A stretch of DNA of 64,000 bases from Leuctra nigra (GCA_934045905.1 OW203767.1:24994785-25058784), one strand, 5' to 3'; counted from the stretch's first letter, positions 1-10,629 are shown. The notes: generated by a model from the sequence alone, not told the origin. Program-made: numbers and translations.

Positions 1-240
1 TGCATAAGTTGCGTTCTTGCTTGATAGCAAGCATCATTTTTAGAAGTGTTGAGGACATCTTGATGAACAACAGCCATGTTGATAGTTCAAACAAGTCATT
101 TGTAATTATTTACTTGGGATTAATTGGCTCATCACTTGTTTAAGCACGTGATTTGAAGGGTCTCGTAATCAATTACATGTACACTTCTGTTTTGATTGGA
201 CCCACTGTTTGTGCACGGACTGACATTGTTTGTCGCGCAG
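1..240 (+). other. eIF3a intron (partial), no gene seen
   Basis: This AT-rich stretch ends in a pyrimidine-containing tract and a cag acceptor at 238-240, immediately before the first visible eIF3a exon. The gene therefore begins upstream of the window. I see no repeat or other signal in it. Confidence 0.7.
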
Positions 241-466
241 GATGAACACCGTGCGCGAGGAGGAGGAGCAGAAGCGACAGGAAGAGATCGCGCGCCAGCA
301 GCAGATCGCCGAGCTCAAGCGGCTGGAGATGGAGCGTGAGGAGCGCGAACGCAAGCGCCACGAGAACGAGATCCAGCAGATCAAGGACAGACACCTCAAG
401 GAGAAGATGCAGCAGATCTCGCTCACGTCGCACGGCCAGAAGATCCTCAAGAAGATGGACGAGGAG
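241..466 (+). CDS. eIF3a: eIF3a, first visible exon (charged helical region)
   Basis: eIF3a (eIF3-S10) is the large scaffold subunit of translation initiation factor 3. It acts in the cytoplasm on the 40S ribosome. The visible part begins after the PCI region, in the long charged alpha-helical spectrin-like segment. The peptide runs MNTVREEEEQKRQEE... and ends ILKKMDEE. It aligns by eye with the stretch of animal eIF3a just before the 'NQEKK(I/V)DYFERAKR' block, which is encoded in the next exon. The exon is bounded by cag (ending 240) and gtgagt (467). It begins with the last base of a split codon and ends in phase 0. Only the 3' part of the gene (about 620 residues of a protein usually well over 1,000) is in the window. 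Confidence 0.93.
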
Positions 467-849
467 GTGAGTCTTGAACGTTATGTCGAGAATTCAATTT
501 CGATTATAATCAAGTTGAGCCCAAATACCAGTAAATTCTTGCCTCATGTTTACATTTCATAATAAGTTTACACCCAAAGGAGCATCAATTGATAAGAAGG
601 AAGTTCCGAACAAATTTACATATGGTTTGGTTATACATCTCGCCAATCCATATCCAATCTATCATCTACCTACATGTTTTACACATGTTTTGGTAAAATG
701 TATACAGTACAAGGGGACTGTGTACTGTGAGCTTGTGTGAATCTTGAGTTACTTGGACGCAAATGTACTGTTGAGACGCATGCACGCAAGTGCAATGAGA
801 CATGGTGACAGTATCGTCACTGGTGGTATGACAGTTCGTTGTGATCATT

Positions 850-1020
850 CTCTACCTTCATTACATTCTCCTCGGAGATCTTTAACCCTCATCAGTGCGT
901 TGTGTCTAATGTCCGTCCGTTCGACCGGGTAGCTCAGTTGGTAGAACTCTCGCCCGGCAAGTGAGAGGTCCCGGGTTTGAGCCCCGGTTCAGTCGGATAT
1001 TTTCACAACACGCATCCCTT
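850..1020 (+). repeat. tRNA-derived SINE, copy 1
   Basis: A tRNA-like fold is seen at 923-994. It has a D-arm box (tagctcagttggtagaac), an anticodon stem ctcgc/gtgag with loop ccggcaa (GGC in the anticodon position), and a T-arm ccggg-tttgagc-cccgg. The acceptor stem has a mismatch and G-T pairs, and position 33 is C, so it is unlikely to be a working tRNA-Ala. The flanks (a tcggagatct box at about 871 and gtgtctaatgtc at about 902 upstream; ggatatttt downstream) recur around the 10.7-kb copy, which marks a SINE. It lies just before an exon acceptor in the eIF3a intron. Confidence 0.75.
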
Positions 1021-1083
1021 CCTTAAATGTACTGTGATTCCGCTGCGTAATGACGACTTATTCCGCTTTCGCCTCTGCTCCAG

Positions 1084-1425
1084 GACATCAAGAAGCTTGA
1101 CGCCGAGCAGATCGCGGCCAAGGAAGCGGAGGAGCTGCTGAAGGAGCGGCGCGAGCTGCAGCAGAAGCTCAAGTCCCAGGAGAAGAAGGTGGACTACTTC
1201 GAGCGGGCCAAGCGCATTGAGGAGATCCCGCTGTTCGAGCGCTCGTTCGAGGAGAAGGCGGTGGCGGACCGCAAGAGCGGCGAGCTGCAGGAGGCGGAGC
1301 GCATCCAGGCGCTGGTGCGCGAGCGCGAGGGCGCCGTGCAGCATCGAGAGAGGCTCAAGCGCATGATGGAGGACAAGGAGGCGTTCGTGGAGAAGCTCAA
1401 GTCGGAGCGGCGCTCGCTCTACCAG
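1084..1425 (+). CDS. eIF3a: eIF3a, exon with the DYFERAKR block
   Basis: 114 codons in phase 0, bounded by ctccag (ending 1083) and gtcagt (1426). The peptide contains [18 protein letters not shown], the most diagnostic eIF3a block (human version [20 protein letters not shown]), then an acidic/basic coiled-coil ending SERRSLYQ. This is the best anchor for naming the gene. The exon is markedly GC-rich (many GAG, CTG, CGC codons) compared with the surrounding intron. Confidence 0.97.
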
Positions 1426-1821
1426 GTCAGTGACCTTCCAATCGGAGACTCGTAGCGTGATGTTAGTTGACTCATAGTTGTGTATGGCGTCATCCATACA
1501 AGTTACAACTATGATTGCCAGTTTATAGATCCTTACAAAGACATTTTATAGAAGATTGTACATACTTGTAATTTGTGAAAATTGAGTGAAAACTGTAAAT
1601 TTTGTTATTTTATTTCTGAATGCTGATTACAAGAGGAATTTTCATATAAAACATCGATCTTGTCCCAAAATTGAGAATCCTGATTTAATCCCATTGATAA
1701 AATAACAGTGACATTTCAATTGCATTTAACTAGGACCTAGTTGTTGAGGAATAGAGATCAGAGAAGTTCGAAGCTGTCATGTAGAGAGGGATGTTTATTC
1801 ATCGTTCTTCCGCTCGCGCAG

Positions 1822-2085
1822 GACAAGCTGAAGGAGTTCGACAAGACGCTGGAGGAGGCACGCAAGAAGCGGCTGGCGGAGCGCAAGCTGACCCGGCGCG
1901 AGGAGCGGCGCCAGCAGTATGTGCGCGAGAAGCAGGAGGCGGAGGAGCGCAAGATCCGCGAGGCCGAGGAGCGCGCCGCGGAGGAGGAGCGTAAGATCAA
2001 AGAAGCGGCGGCGGCAGCCATCGCCGAGGCCAAGAGGAAGGAGGACGAGGAGTACCAGAAGCACAAGGAGAAGTTGGACCAGCAG
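1822..2085 (+). CDS. eIF3a: eIF3a, exon of RE/RK-rich helix
   Basis: 88 codons, bounded by gcgcag (ending 1821) and gtaaca (2086), phase 0 at both ends. It begins DKLKEFDKTLEEARKKRLAE and continues as a single charged helix of REE/EER/KRK repeats ending HKEKLDQQ. It matches the 'EEKLKQFEERLAEERHNRLEERKRQ' region of human eIF3a in order and spacing. It includes an AAAAAIAEA run made from GC-rich codons. Confidence 0.95.
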
Positions 2086-2521
2086 GTAACATGCGCTTCT
2101 TGAACACATTGCATCCTATTCCTAATACATAGAGATCCGATTATATGGTTTTAAAAACTTCAAAATTTCGCTTTTGGAATTGGAAATTTCGCGTTTTGTG
2201 GTTTTAAGAATTGACAATTTCGCGTTTTATGTTTTTAAAAAATATAGATAAATTTCAGATTATAATAAGTATTGGAATTTCCATTGAAGAATAATAAAAA
2301 TGAAACAGTACCTACAAGTACTGGGACTTTCATAATATTGTCACCATTTATACTCTTATATTTAAATGCCAGAGCAATGTTGTTAGGTAACTATAAATTT
2401 TTCTCGCGATCTAAATGAGAGGGTCAATATTATCACTCACAAATTTAAACCCTAGGTAAGCCAGTGCAGCATGTGACTATCCACCTTGGTTTTTCACAAT
2501 GCAAAATCAAAAATCAAATTA

Positions 2522-3213
2522 CCGTATTAACTCGTGTATAAGACGCAATTATATGTCAATATTTTGATTCTGAAAACAGCCCTGCGTCTTATACACGCAT
2601 ACCAAGCTTTTTCCCCAGTAAATCCAAGGTGGATGTTTGTAAACAGAGCTGTGGTAGACTGCCACATGTTGTCTATCTCTGCCTTTCCCTCTCACTCTGT
2701 CTGGACTACTCATACTTTGTCTAGACACAACACTATTAACATATTAAATGTGTGCAACAAAATGTTTTCTCTTGCATTTAGATCAGGAGACAAAATATAT
2801 GTTTACGTCTGAAAAACATTACTCTGACAGACATAAAATAGACTTAACACTGTTGAATGGCGATCTTAATGGAAGGGGAGGAGGGGAGTTTGGTTTGTTT
2901 TGGAATGCAGAGGAAAGGCAGGTGCGCGCCTGTTAGAGCAAACAACAGCTGCTAGGAAGAGACTACCCTCCCCCCTTTCTCAGAAGCAGGAAATTACTGT
3001 TTGTTTACAACAAGTTGGCAGTGATTTTCATTCAAATAGCTCAGTTAGCTGGAAAACCAACATTTAGATGGATATCATGTATACAAACACACTCTGTTTT
3101 TCATCATTTTACTGCGTCTTATACACGCATGCTAAGTGTTTTTTTAAAAATAGACTTCTCAAAACAAGGGTGCGTCTTATACACGAGTGCGTCTTATACA
3201 CGAGTTAATACGG
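2522..3213. mobile_element. 690-bp TA-flanked MITE, copy 1
   Basis: The termini are perfect inverted repeats: ccgtattaactcgtgtataa... on the left and its complement ending ttaatacgg on the right. TA on each side (2520-2521 and 3214-3215) suggests a Tc1/mariner-type target. The 14-mer gcgtcttatacacg occurs five times (once inverted in the left end, near 2582 and 3113, and twice in the right end), as transposase-binding arrays do. Near-identical copies start at 9818 and 12941. The 92-codon open frame inside is not supported as a gene. Confidence 0.9.
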
Positions 3214-3583
3214 TATTAAACAGTTTCATGCTGTTTGTTTATGTTTTGCGACTGTAAAAGACATTATGTCAACTTTAATTTTCACATGATAATGCGAGGT
3301 CACTGTCCCTCCCACTAAGCAACTCCAAGTAGTTTTCTACAAGGTCAGAGCTCTTCTGTCTAGGGGAGGGTCACTGACTGATTTTAGAAGTAACAAAGGC
3401 GGACTATTGGGGTTTACCTTGGTGATCCTGAGAAAAATTAGAAAAGCAACTGCGAAATGTACAAAATAACAGGAAATATATTCAATTTGGTGATATTTCG
3501 CGGTATATTTAGCGATTAGTCAGTTTGGTGGTGTTTAGCGGTGTTAAGGGTAAATTTCGTGTTTTGTCGCGATTAGATTCCAG

Positions 3584-4088
3584 TAGGGGTGTGCGAAGCT
3601 TCGAAATAATCGAAGCTTCGAAGTCGAAGTCGAAGCTTCGACTTCGACTTCGAAACCCTTTTTTCCAAAAAACGAAGCTTCGAAAATGTTCGAAGCTTCG
3701 ATTTGCGTCTTCAAACTTGGCGCGTCTTTCGAGGTAAATATATTTTCGTGTAGTTGGTACTTCCGAAGTCGAGAAGTTTTTGCGGTCGGCCATCTTGGTT
3801 TTAACATTGACGCTTGCTGTCACGCTGTGCTTACTTGAAAAGGTTATGTGCCGTGTTTATTTTCGGAGATTTTAGAAATATAATGGATTTATCCGACGAA
3901 AACGAAGATGAAGTAGGCCTACTAGTGGAGGAAGGTAGTAATTCAGTTCAAGTTTATTGTTTTGTTCCAAATTCTGATTTTTTTGAGTGAAATCAAAATC
4001 TTCGACTTCGACTTCGACTTCGGAATTTTAGGAGGTCAAATCTTCGACTTCGACTTCGAAATCAAAAATCCACCTTCGCACACCCCTA
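3584..4088. mobile_element. hAT-type non-autonomous element, 8-bp TSD gattccag
   Basis: A perfect 15-bp terminal inverted repeat (taggggtgtgcgaag at 3584, complement ending 4088) is flanked by direct 8-bp duplications gattccag at 3576-3583 and 4089-4096. This is diagnostic of hAT insertion. The subtermini are dense in cttcgacttcga iterations. Inside, 3882-3935 (+) opens with ATG and an acidic peptide MDLSDENEDEVGLLVEE followed by a possible splice donor. It may be a relic first exon of the parent transposase. Confidence 0.9.
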
Positions 4089-4138
4089 GATTCCAGTGTT
4101 TTTGGGTCAGAAACATATGGAAACGCATTTCTATTTAG

Positions 4139-4901
4139 TAGAGTTGGGACTTGACATCGATGTCGAATGGATTTTAACTTTCGATTTGACATCGATCTGA
4201 ATATCTAAATCGAAAAATCGATTGACATCGTTTTTGTATCTTAAATGTTTGAAATTTCGCGCCCAAAAGGAGATCTGGCAACAGTGCAACAAGATCAGCT
4301 GGCCTACTTCTGCCCTTCCTGCATACCGCCTGTGTATTTTGGGATAGGGGAGGGAAGGTCACTGATGTCTGACACTATGGTCAGTTGTCTCTTGCCTCTC
4401 AGGGTGTGTGCTATTTTTATTCTCATGAAATTATGTTGGCTTTCAAAAAATTATTACAGACAAAGTGAAGTGTGGAAAGTGTTTTTTTTTAGGTGTTAAC
4501 AGTAAAGCAGACAATGTTTTGCTTCGCGGAATATATTACGGCAAAAAGTGTTCTAAAGCCACGAATTTGCAAATGGATTTGAGACGAAATATGACATTAA
4601 TTGTTCAATTTTACATAAATAAATGTTTGCAGGATATTCCAAACTAAAAAATACTTCACTTCAATCATTTCCTTGTCCTTTTTGTTTCCGCAAGGGCATG
4701 GGAAAGGGATTTCTCTCGCGCTAGACGCATGGCCTTGGCTTTGGCCAGGCGCAAACTGCAATGTTGCCATATTTCACCGTAATTTCGATGTCGAGTGCCT
4801 ATTTTTGTTGCCTATTTTTACGATGTCGAAATTGTTTCGATTTGATGTCGAAATTTTCACTTTGACATCGATTTAGAAAAGCAAATCGAATCCCAACCCT
4901 A
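4139..4901. mobile_element. hAT-type element, 8-bp TSD ctatttag
   Basis: The left end tagagttgggac and right end aatcccaacccta form an imperfect inverted repeat. The 8-bp duplication ctatttag lies at 4131-4138 and 4902-4909. Subterminal gacatcgat and gatgtcgaa boxes repeat at both ends. It sits only 42 bp from the previous element's duplication, and both lie in the same host element. No intact transposase is seen. Confidence 0.88.
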
Positions 4902-4973
4902 CTATTTAGAAATATGAGTCATTTACAACACTTCGAAAATTTCGCGATCACCATATAATCGGATCTCTACATA

Positions 4974-5147
4974 CAGTGTAACCTCCTTAGACCGTTTCTC
5001 CTTAGTACATTTTTCACCCTAACACGTTTTTTTCAAAGGTCCCCCAATCCATAAGAACACATGTTAAATTGTTTATATAGTACGTTTTTCACTTTAGTAC
5101 GTTTTTTATCCTGGTCCCTTAAAAGATGTACTAAAGAGATTCCACTG
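4974..5147. mobile_element. Pogo/mariner-like MITE, TA target
   Basis: The left end cagtgtaacctccttag and the complement of the right end (cagtggaatctctttag) pair over about 17 bp. TA lies on both sides (4972-4973, 5148-5149). At 174 bp with internal 'agtacgtttttcac' echoes it looks like a short derivative of a pogo/Tigger-type element. It starts 6 bp after the outer element that ends at 4968. Confidence 0.82.
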
Positions 5148-5159
5148 TAGCGTGATAAT

Positions 5160-5830
5160 AACCTCAATCCGGTAGATAAAACTTGGAAAACGCTCTTTGT
5201 AACGCGGTGATGAGCGAGCACGGATACGCGCAACACCTCGAACCGAAATTCTGTCTATTGAAAATGTCATTAAAAGCCAATAACTCTTGAATTTCGTCAC
5301 AGACTTGTATAAAAATCTCCAAAAATTCCTAAAATATTGGTCCCAATATTCAATCAAAGTTCGAAGTTGATCAATGGACCAATGGTGATAGGAGGAGTCA
5401 ATGTAGAATAATAGTTCTCTTTATTCACACTAGAGCAGCACTGTCCATATAGTGGGAGAAAGAACCAATCAAATGTGTGTGGGAAAGACAGTTGAAGTTC
5501 GAAATGGATCCATTGCTATTTGATTACTATTGATTACTGTGCTGTCACAGCCTTCTTGACGGTCACGGCCCACATCCTTCTGTCATCTGTTTTATTCGTG
5601 ATGTCACATAGCAAGATAATGACTAGTGGTCCATTGATATGATTGAAAAGTTCCTTGTTAATTTTCCAGAATCACATGATCACATTAAAAAAATATATCT
5701 GGGACCACTTACCTATATAATATTAGTGTGTGTACACAATATCAGATTTATCTGACTGGTCATTATTACTTTCATATAACTGATTTTTCTGTTTATCTCA
5801 GACTACTCAACCGATGGTTGAACTATTGGG
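5160..5830 (+). repeat. Dispersed repeat with retropepsin-end segment (VTR-stop family)
   Basis: The segment at about 5170-5245 (aaaacgctctttgtaacgcgg ... cacctcgaacc) recurs at 18.1, 52.6 and 56.4 kb. In frame it reads KTLFVTR followed by a stop, like the end of the broken protease at 52.6 kb. The rest (gaaattctgtc..., agttccttgttaattttc...) matches 30.26-30.52 kb. It is a decayed member of an abundant family. Confidence 0.6.
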
Positions 5831-5861
5831 TCTTGTCATAAAGAGTATCTAGACTCTAGAG

Positions 5862-6785
5862 CAGGGCTGCCGTTCCTACGGAATTTATCCGTTCCTACCG
5901 ATATTTGGGGTCAGATAAGGATTCACGCAATTGAGTCTAAAACTACAGATTTCCTAGCTGGTCTAATAAAATTAGCAATTTGTCAGTTTGGACGGCATAT
6001 TTCTAAGTATTCAGTATATGTAGTTTGAGAAGTTGATAATGTGCGGGAGAGTGGATAGCTTGTAAGAGGGTGTGAATGGCGTTTATTGTAGGTGGTTTAG
6101 CTATACAAGTGAAGTGTGGTTGTGTGATTGGTTGAGTGTGGCTGATGGGGATGGGGGATGGGGGAGAAAGTGGTCGACCTTGAAGCGCCTGAAGGCAGTT
6201 AGTTGTTTGTCTCTGCCAGCTGTGCCACTTGTTCGTCGCTCGCGTTGGGTGCTTCTTTTCACCTGCTTCTTTTCGCCTTTTGCGTGAGTTAAAATGAACA
6301 CACGTTGGCAGCAAACATACAAATGCGAGTGGGAAAGTGAACTTCCTTGGGTTAGGAAGGCGAAGAAAGATAGTGACGCTTTCTGTAAAGTGTGTAATAA
6401 AGATTGATCAATTGTGTCGGGTGGGATTAAAGATTACGCAGACTTGAGATCACTCAAAACCACATTAAAAAATGCGCGAGCCGGGAAACCAGTGCACAGA
6501 TGACCAATTTCGTCGTCAAAGATAACAATAGCGTAGTCTACGCATTTATGACGCGTGGACACTTTATGATCTTCGATTCCCATTCATAGCTGTCAGACCA
6601 GTCCCAGCCCTCCCCCCCCCCCCCCTCCTGTCATGTTCTCCATGTGTTTATCTACTTCAAGTGGCCACTTGAGATCTGGAAACCGTGATTTGCTGTGTTT
6701 TTATGGTTTTTGATAGAACTACGGATTTCTACGGATTTTTCATGCTTCACACAAGGATTTTAATTTTTATATGGCGGCAGCCTTG
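5862..6785 (+). mobile_element. hAT-type element with transposase remnant, TSD ctctagag
   Basis: The termini cagggctgccg (5862) and cggcagccttg (ending 6785) are inverted. They are flanked by the 8-bp direct duplication ctctagag at 5854-5861 and 6786-6793. At 924 bp it is too short for a full transposase but retains part of one (see 6294-6510). It also carries a C tract at 6612-6625. It lies in the long eIF3a intron. Confidence 0.9.
6294..6510 (+). pseudogene. hAT transposase N-terminal zinc-finger remnant
   Basis: From ATG 6294 the frame reads through YKCEWESELPWVRKAKKDSD and then FCKVCNKD, followed by an in-frame TGA at the position where related transposases usually have an aromatic residue. 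It then continues SIVSGGIKDYADLRS. The C-x2-C...GG...H-poor pattern is that of the BED/TTF-type zinc finger at the front of hAT transposases. The second half of the finger has lost its usual histidines. The reading frame is dead and no catalytic region follows. Confidence 0.7.
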
Positions 6786-7219
6786 CTCTAGAGCACTTCA
6801 ATGTAGTACTGAACTGAACTCAACTCGTAATAACTTCACTACTGCACTATTTATGGTTCTTAGGGCCGGTTTGTCAACCCTCCGTTAAAACCACGTTCAT
6901 AAAATGTCACTGATTTGTTGCCATGTGGCTAAAGTCTCATTAATCGAAATTTAGCAGAGCATAAAAAAACTGGCCATTACTCTGGAAGTTTCCTTTCTTT
7001 CTTTTTTGTGAATGTACAATGCAAGAATTGTGGCTAAATAGTAAATAGTAAATTACCTGCCACCATACTGGATGCCTATTGTTGAGTTGAATCTGTCAAT
7101 GAAATAAGTATGCAATTCCGCATGGAAATAATGTGTAAAAATATAGGGAATTGAACATTCTGCATTCATAGTGACCGATGACAACAGATAGTAGTTAATG
7201 TATGCGATGTGACATTAAG

Positions 7220-7463
7220 GCTGAGATCCAGCGTCAGCGGGAGAAGGCAGCGGAGGAGAAGCTGATGCAGCAGGACTCTGGCAGCGGCGCAGCGCGCGGA
7301 GAAGGTCGAGGGGGCGGCGGCTCAAGCAGCTGGCGCAGGGACGGTCCGGCGTCAGCCGCAAGGGTACCCGACGCACACGACGGACCGCCGCGCGGAGGCC
7401 CAAGCAGGGACGAGTGGCGCTCGGGAGCGGCCAAGCCAGCAACGGAGCCGTGGAGGCCGAGCG
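7220..7463 (+). CDS. eIF3a: eIF3a, exon of low-complexity tail (1)
   Basis: The frame continues in phase 0 from the 2085 donor as AEIQRQREKAAEEKLMQQ and then enters a Gly/Arg/Ser/Pro-rich segment ending PATEPWRPSG. It contains SSWRRDG and DEWRSG, the 'WR' modules typical of the arginine-rich C-terminal of animal eIF3a. The donor is gtgagt at 7464. The acceptor is weak (attaag at 7219, with an alternative gctgag three codons in), so the 5' edge may be 7220 or 7226. The exon ends in phase 1. Confidence 0.85.
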
Positions 7464-8252
7464 GTGAGTCATTTCATCATTTAAACATTGTCTTCCAATA
7501 CAGAATGAGTATACCTATCACAGTAATAATCAGTTAGCCCTTTTACACGGTATAATTTCTTGGTCAACTTCTATATCACATTCCCATTTTTCATACAATT
7601 TTGTATTCACATGAAGAAACTTCTCTAGGTATATCTCTTGAACATTGTCCATCAAGAAGTGTAAAACAGAAGTTGTTCAAGTTATTGCTCCGTGTGGCTT
7701 TAGACAATGAAGAATAAGGAATGTGCATAATTTCTTTCAAAAGTTTTAAGGAAAATATTTCAAATTAGCTAAACATTTTTGCAAAACAATATTTTTACCC
7801 ACGAACTTGTACATTTTTATTCATTAATACGCGATTTAAGTTCAGTGGACATTTTGACAGAATAAACCGGCATGTGATTTCATATTTTATTATAGCCATG
7901 GTCATTGTTGTTTTTAAAATGATGTACGGATGCTAACCATTCCTTTCAGTTTTACCTCCAAATATTCAATGGAATTTTAAATTGATATAAATGAAAACAG
8001 TGCTTTTTACTAGAATATGTGTTGATATTTTGAAATATACTGTAAAAAATACACTTGATGTATGTAAAAGTGTATATGTACACTGTAAAAGTGTAAAAAG
8101 TGTGTAAAAGTGGGTACATGGGTACAGATGTAAAAGTGTACCCTGGTTATTGAAAGCATTTTCATAGAAATGCTGACAAATGAGTTTGTGTCATCTCGAA
8201 GACAGATGTTCTCAATATCCCGTGTGAGTAGATACCCCCGTCAAATCTGCAG
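7464..8252 (+). other. eIF3a intron with gtaaaagtgt microrepeats
   Basis: AT-rich intron from gtgagt to ctgcag. At about 8040-8150 the words gtgtaaaagtg and gtaaaaagtg are iterated imperfectly. Nothing else is recognisable. Confidence 0.7.
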
Positions 8253-8480
8253 GAGGGAGCTGGCGTGACGCCAAGGACGGACCTGGCACGGAGCCTGCGC
8301 GAGAGACGCTGGCCGAGCCCCGGTCGGAGCGCGACAAGGGGCCCTCGCCCACGTTCAGGGAGAAGGAGGGCGGCGGCGGCGGGCGCGACGCGTGGCGCTC
8401 CGGTGGTGGACAGGACGACCGACAGGGATTCGACCGAGGCGCGCCGAGGGGAGGCGGCTTTGATCGCGACAGGGGCGGAG
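8253..8480 (+). CDS. eIF3a: eIF3a, exon of low-complexity tail (2)
   Basis: It enters in phase 1 after ctgcag (ending 8252) and leaves in phase 1 before gtcagt (8481). The peptide is GSWRDAKDGPGTEPA...DAWRSGGGQDDRQGFD...GGFDRDRGG. It repeats WR and DR modules rich in Gly, Arg and Asp, as in the eIF3a C-terminal tail. The phase match to the exons on both sides supports the model. Confidence 0.88.
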
Positions 8481-8982
8481 GTCAGTGGCTCTACTGTAAA
8501 CTCCAATAACAAGACTGCTAGAAGTTAATAGCAGCAACACTGGGCCTCTAACTCTTTCTATCATAATCTCGGGGGTTTTCCGATTACTGTTCTTCTAAAA
8601 TGCTGCTAGAGCCACATTGATTCTTACCTTTCTACTAGCTAGCTTCACAAGATCAAGTCACTGCAGCATTATTGCAATAAAAGTCGTGCCTAGATCAATA
8701 TGTTATCCACTAAGGAACTCGACAACCTTATGCTCTCACAGCTTTCTTGGGTTAAAGATAAATGTTTAGTTTTGTCATGTTTCATTATGGCAGTATTTGA
8801 GCTGTCATGAAACAGAAATTATGAAGTCATCTCTTTTTGTAGAACTTTGTCCCGTGTTAGTGTTTACTACTGTGAGGAGAGCTATCTGATTTTGCGACAA
8901 AAGATAACAAACTATCTAAAGTGTGAACAATTTGTGATACATTGCAAGTACGGTCTCCTGACGTCATTGCTTGACTGTTTAG

Positions 8983-9393
8983 AGCGAGGGTTCGATCGCC
9001 GTGACAACCGTGGTGGTGGAGGCGGAGGCGGGTTTGACCGCAGAGATGACCGAGGCGGCGACCGAGGTGGCGACCGAGGCGGCGATCGAGGTGGAGACCG
9101 AGGCGGTGATCGAGGTGGCGACCGAGGAGGGGACCGTGGTGGCGAACGACGAGATGATCGAGGAGGCGAGCGCAGGGAGGCCTACGGGGGCCGGGACTCC
9201 GGGTCAGACAGGCCCCAGCCAGCCAGCAGTTGGAGGAAGGCGGCCACCGAGGAGCGACACGACGATCAGCGTGCACCGGCTCGTGGCAAAGATGGCGGTG
9301 GCGGCGGTGGTGGTGGTGGCGCCTCGGAGTGGCGCAAGGATGCGGCGCCCATGAGGCGAGCCCCCGCTGAAGACAGCAGGCGCACCGATGACA
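8983..9393 (+). CDS. eIF3a: eIF3a, exon with GDRG tandem repeats
   Basis: 136 codons plus split codons, phase 1 to phase 1, between tttag (ending 8982) and gtaagt (9394). It opens ERGFDRRDNRGGGGGG and runs through nine or so 12-bp units (GGC GAC CGA GGT and variants) encoding GDRG/GERR. It then has SSWRKAATEER, ASEWRKDAAPM and EDSRRTDD. Vertebrate eIF3a carries a comparable but longer DDDRGPRRG decapeptide array at the same place. The Arg/Gly-rich content suggests a flexible RNA-contacting tail. Confidence 0.92.
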
Positions 9394-9817
9394 GTAAGTC
9401 CTTCGTCACACTCTAGCTTCTTTGGATTATTGTGCCTGTCTATTTACAACAAATTTCGGTTGAAGGTCTACATGGTGTATAGGTAATTGCTTATTGCATA
9501 GCAGAACTGAAGTAAAAATCAAATCATCCCTCATGCTGGATGTATTGGATTTCATTCCTGGGTCTGTCCTTCCTGAGGTTTATTTGTAGTTTCCCTCGGA
9601 ACCTGATTTCCGACTGTCTCCTCACTACCGGCCATATATATTCATCAATCATCGTAATCTCCCTATCATAATCAGTCATCCACTGCCATTAGCCTAGTTG
9701 AAGAGTGACGACATTACATAATCATCTCTCAAAGAAAGCAACAGGAACATGCTTTGTGAATCGAAGCATCTAAGTGTGTAACTTTGCCAGTTGGTATGAT
9801 TGATCTTTAAAATAATA
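9394..9817 (+). other. eIF3a intron, unique sequence
   Basis: AT-rich intron between the gtaagt donor and the second 690-bp MITE. I see nothing else in it. Confidence 0.6.
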
Positions 9818-10507
9818 CCGTATTAACTCGTGTATAAGACGCAATTATATGTCAATATTTTGATTCTGAAAACAGCCCTGCGTCTTATACACGCATACCA
9901 AGCTTTTTTCCCAGTAAATCCAAGGTGGATGTTTGTAAACAGAGCTGTGGTAGACTGCCACATGTTGTCTATCTCTGCCTTTCCCTCTCACTCTGTCTGG
10001 ACTACTCATACTGTGTCTAGACACAACATTATTAACATATTAAATTTGTCCAATAAAATGTTTTCCCTTGCATTTAGATCAGGAGAAAAAATATATGTTT
10101 ACGTCTGAAAAACATTGCTCTGACAGGCATAAAATAGACTTAACACTGTTGAATGGCGATCTTAATGGAAGGGGAGGAGGGGAGTTGGGTTTGTTTTGGA
10201 ATGCAGAGGAAAGGCAGGTGCGCGCCTGTTAGAGCAAACAACAGCTGCTGGGAAGAGACTCCCCTCCCCCCTTTCTCAGAAGCAGAAAATTACTGTTTGT
10301 TTACAACAAGTTGGCAGTGATTTTCATTCAAATAGCTCAGTTAGCTGGAAAACCAACATTTAGATGGATATCATGTATACAAACAAACACTGTTTTTCAT
10401 GATTTACTGCGTCTTATACACGCATGCTAAGTGTTTTCTTAAAATAGACTTCTCAAAACAAGGGTGCGTCTTATACACGAGTGCGTCTTATACACGAGTT
10501 AATACGG
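9818..10507. mobile_element. 690-bp TA-flanked MITE, copy 2
   Basis: The termini and internal order match the copies at 2522 and 12941, with scattered substitutions only. TA lies at 9816-9817 and 10508-10509. It sits in the last eIF3a intron. The high similarity of the three copies indicates recent amplification. Confidence 0.9.
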
Positions 10508-10629
10508 TATAAATGAAAATGGTGTATTTTCAAGTGTCTTTCATATACCTACTTACCTACTGTAACAAAATGAAGAGGGTAAAATCTTTAATATTCATGT
10601 TGATCTAGGAAGAAAATGATACATTCACC

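Larger units (their letters stand above)
2131..4968. mobile_element. Outer terminal-inverted-repeat element hosting three nested elements
   Basis: Inverted termini agagatccgattatatggt (2131-2149) and accatataatcggatctct (4950-4968) bracket 2.8 kb of eIF3a intron. Both flanks carry acat, a possible 4-bp target duplication. Removing three inner elements (2522-3213, 3584-4088, 4139-4901) and their target duplications leaves roughly 0.86 kb of host element. That remainder is rich in iterated 'aatttcgc' boxes. No transposase is readable. The superfamily is unassigned. Confidence 0.65.

Noticed and set aside
923..994. Functional tRNA-Ala gene
   Set aside because: Acceptor stem mismatch, D-stem mismatch and C at position 33. 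The flanks are shared with other SINE copies.
169..2114. Minus-strand open frames rich in Ser/Leu/Arg opposite eIF3a exons
   Set aside because: They are mirror images of the GC-rich, Glu/Lys/Arg-coding eIF3a exons and have no independent signals.
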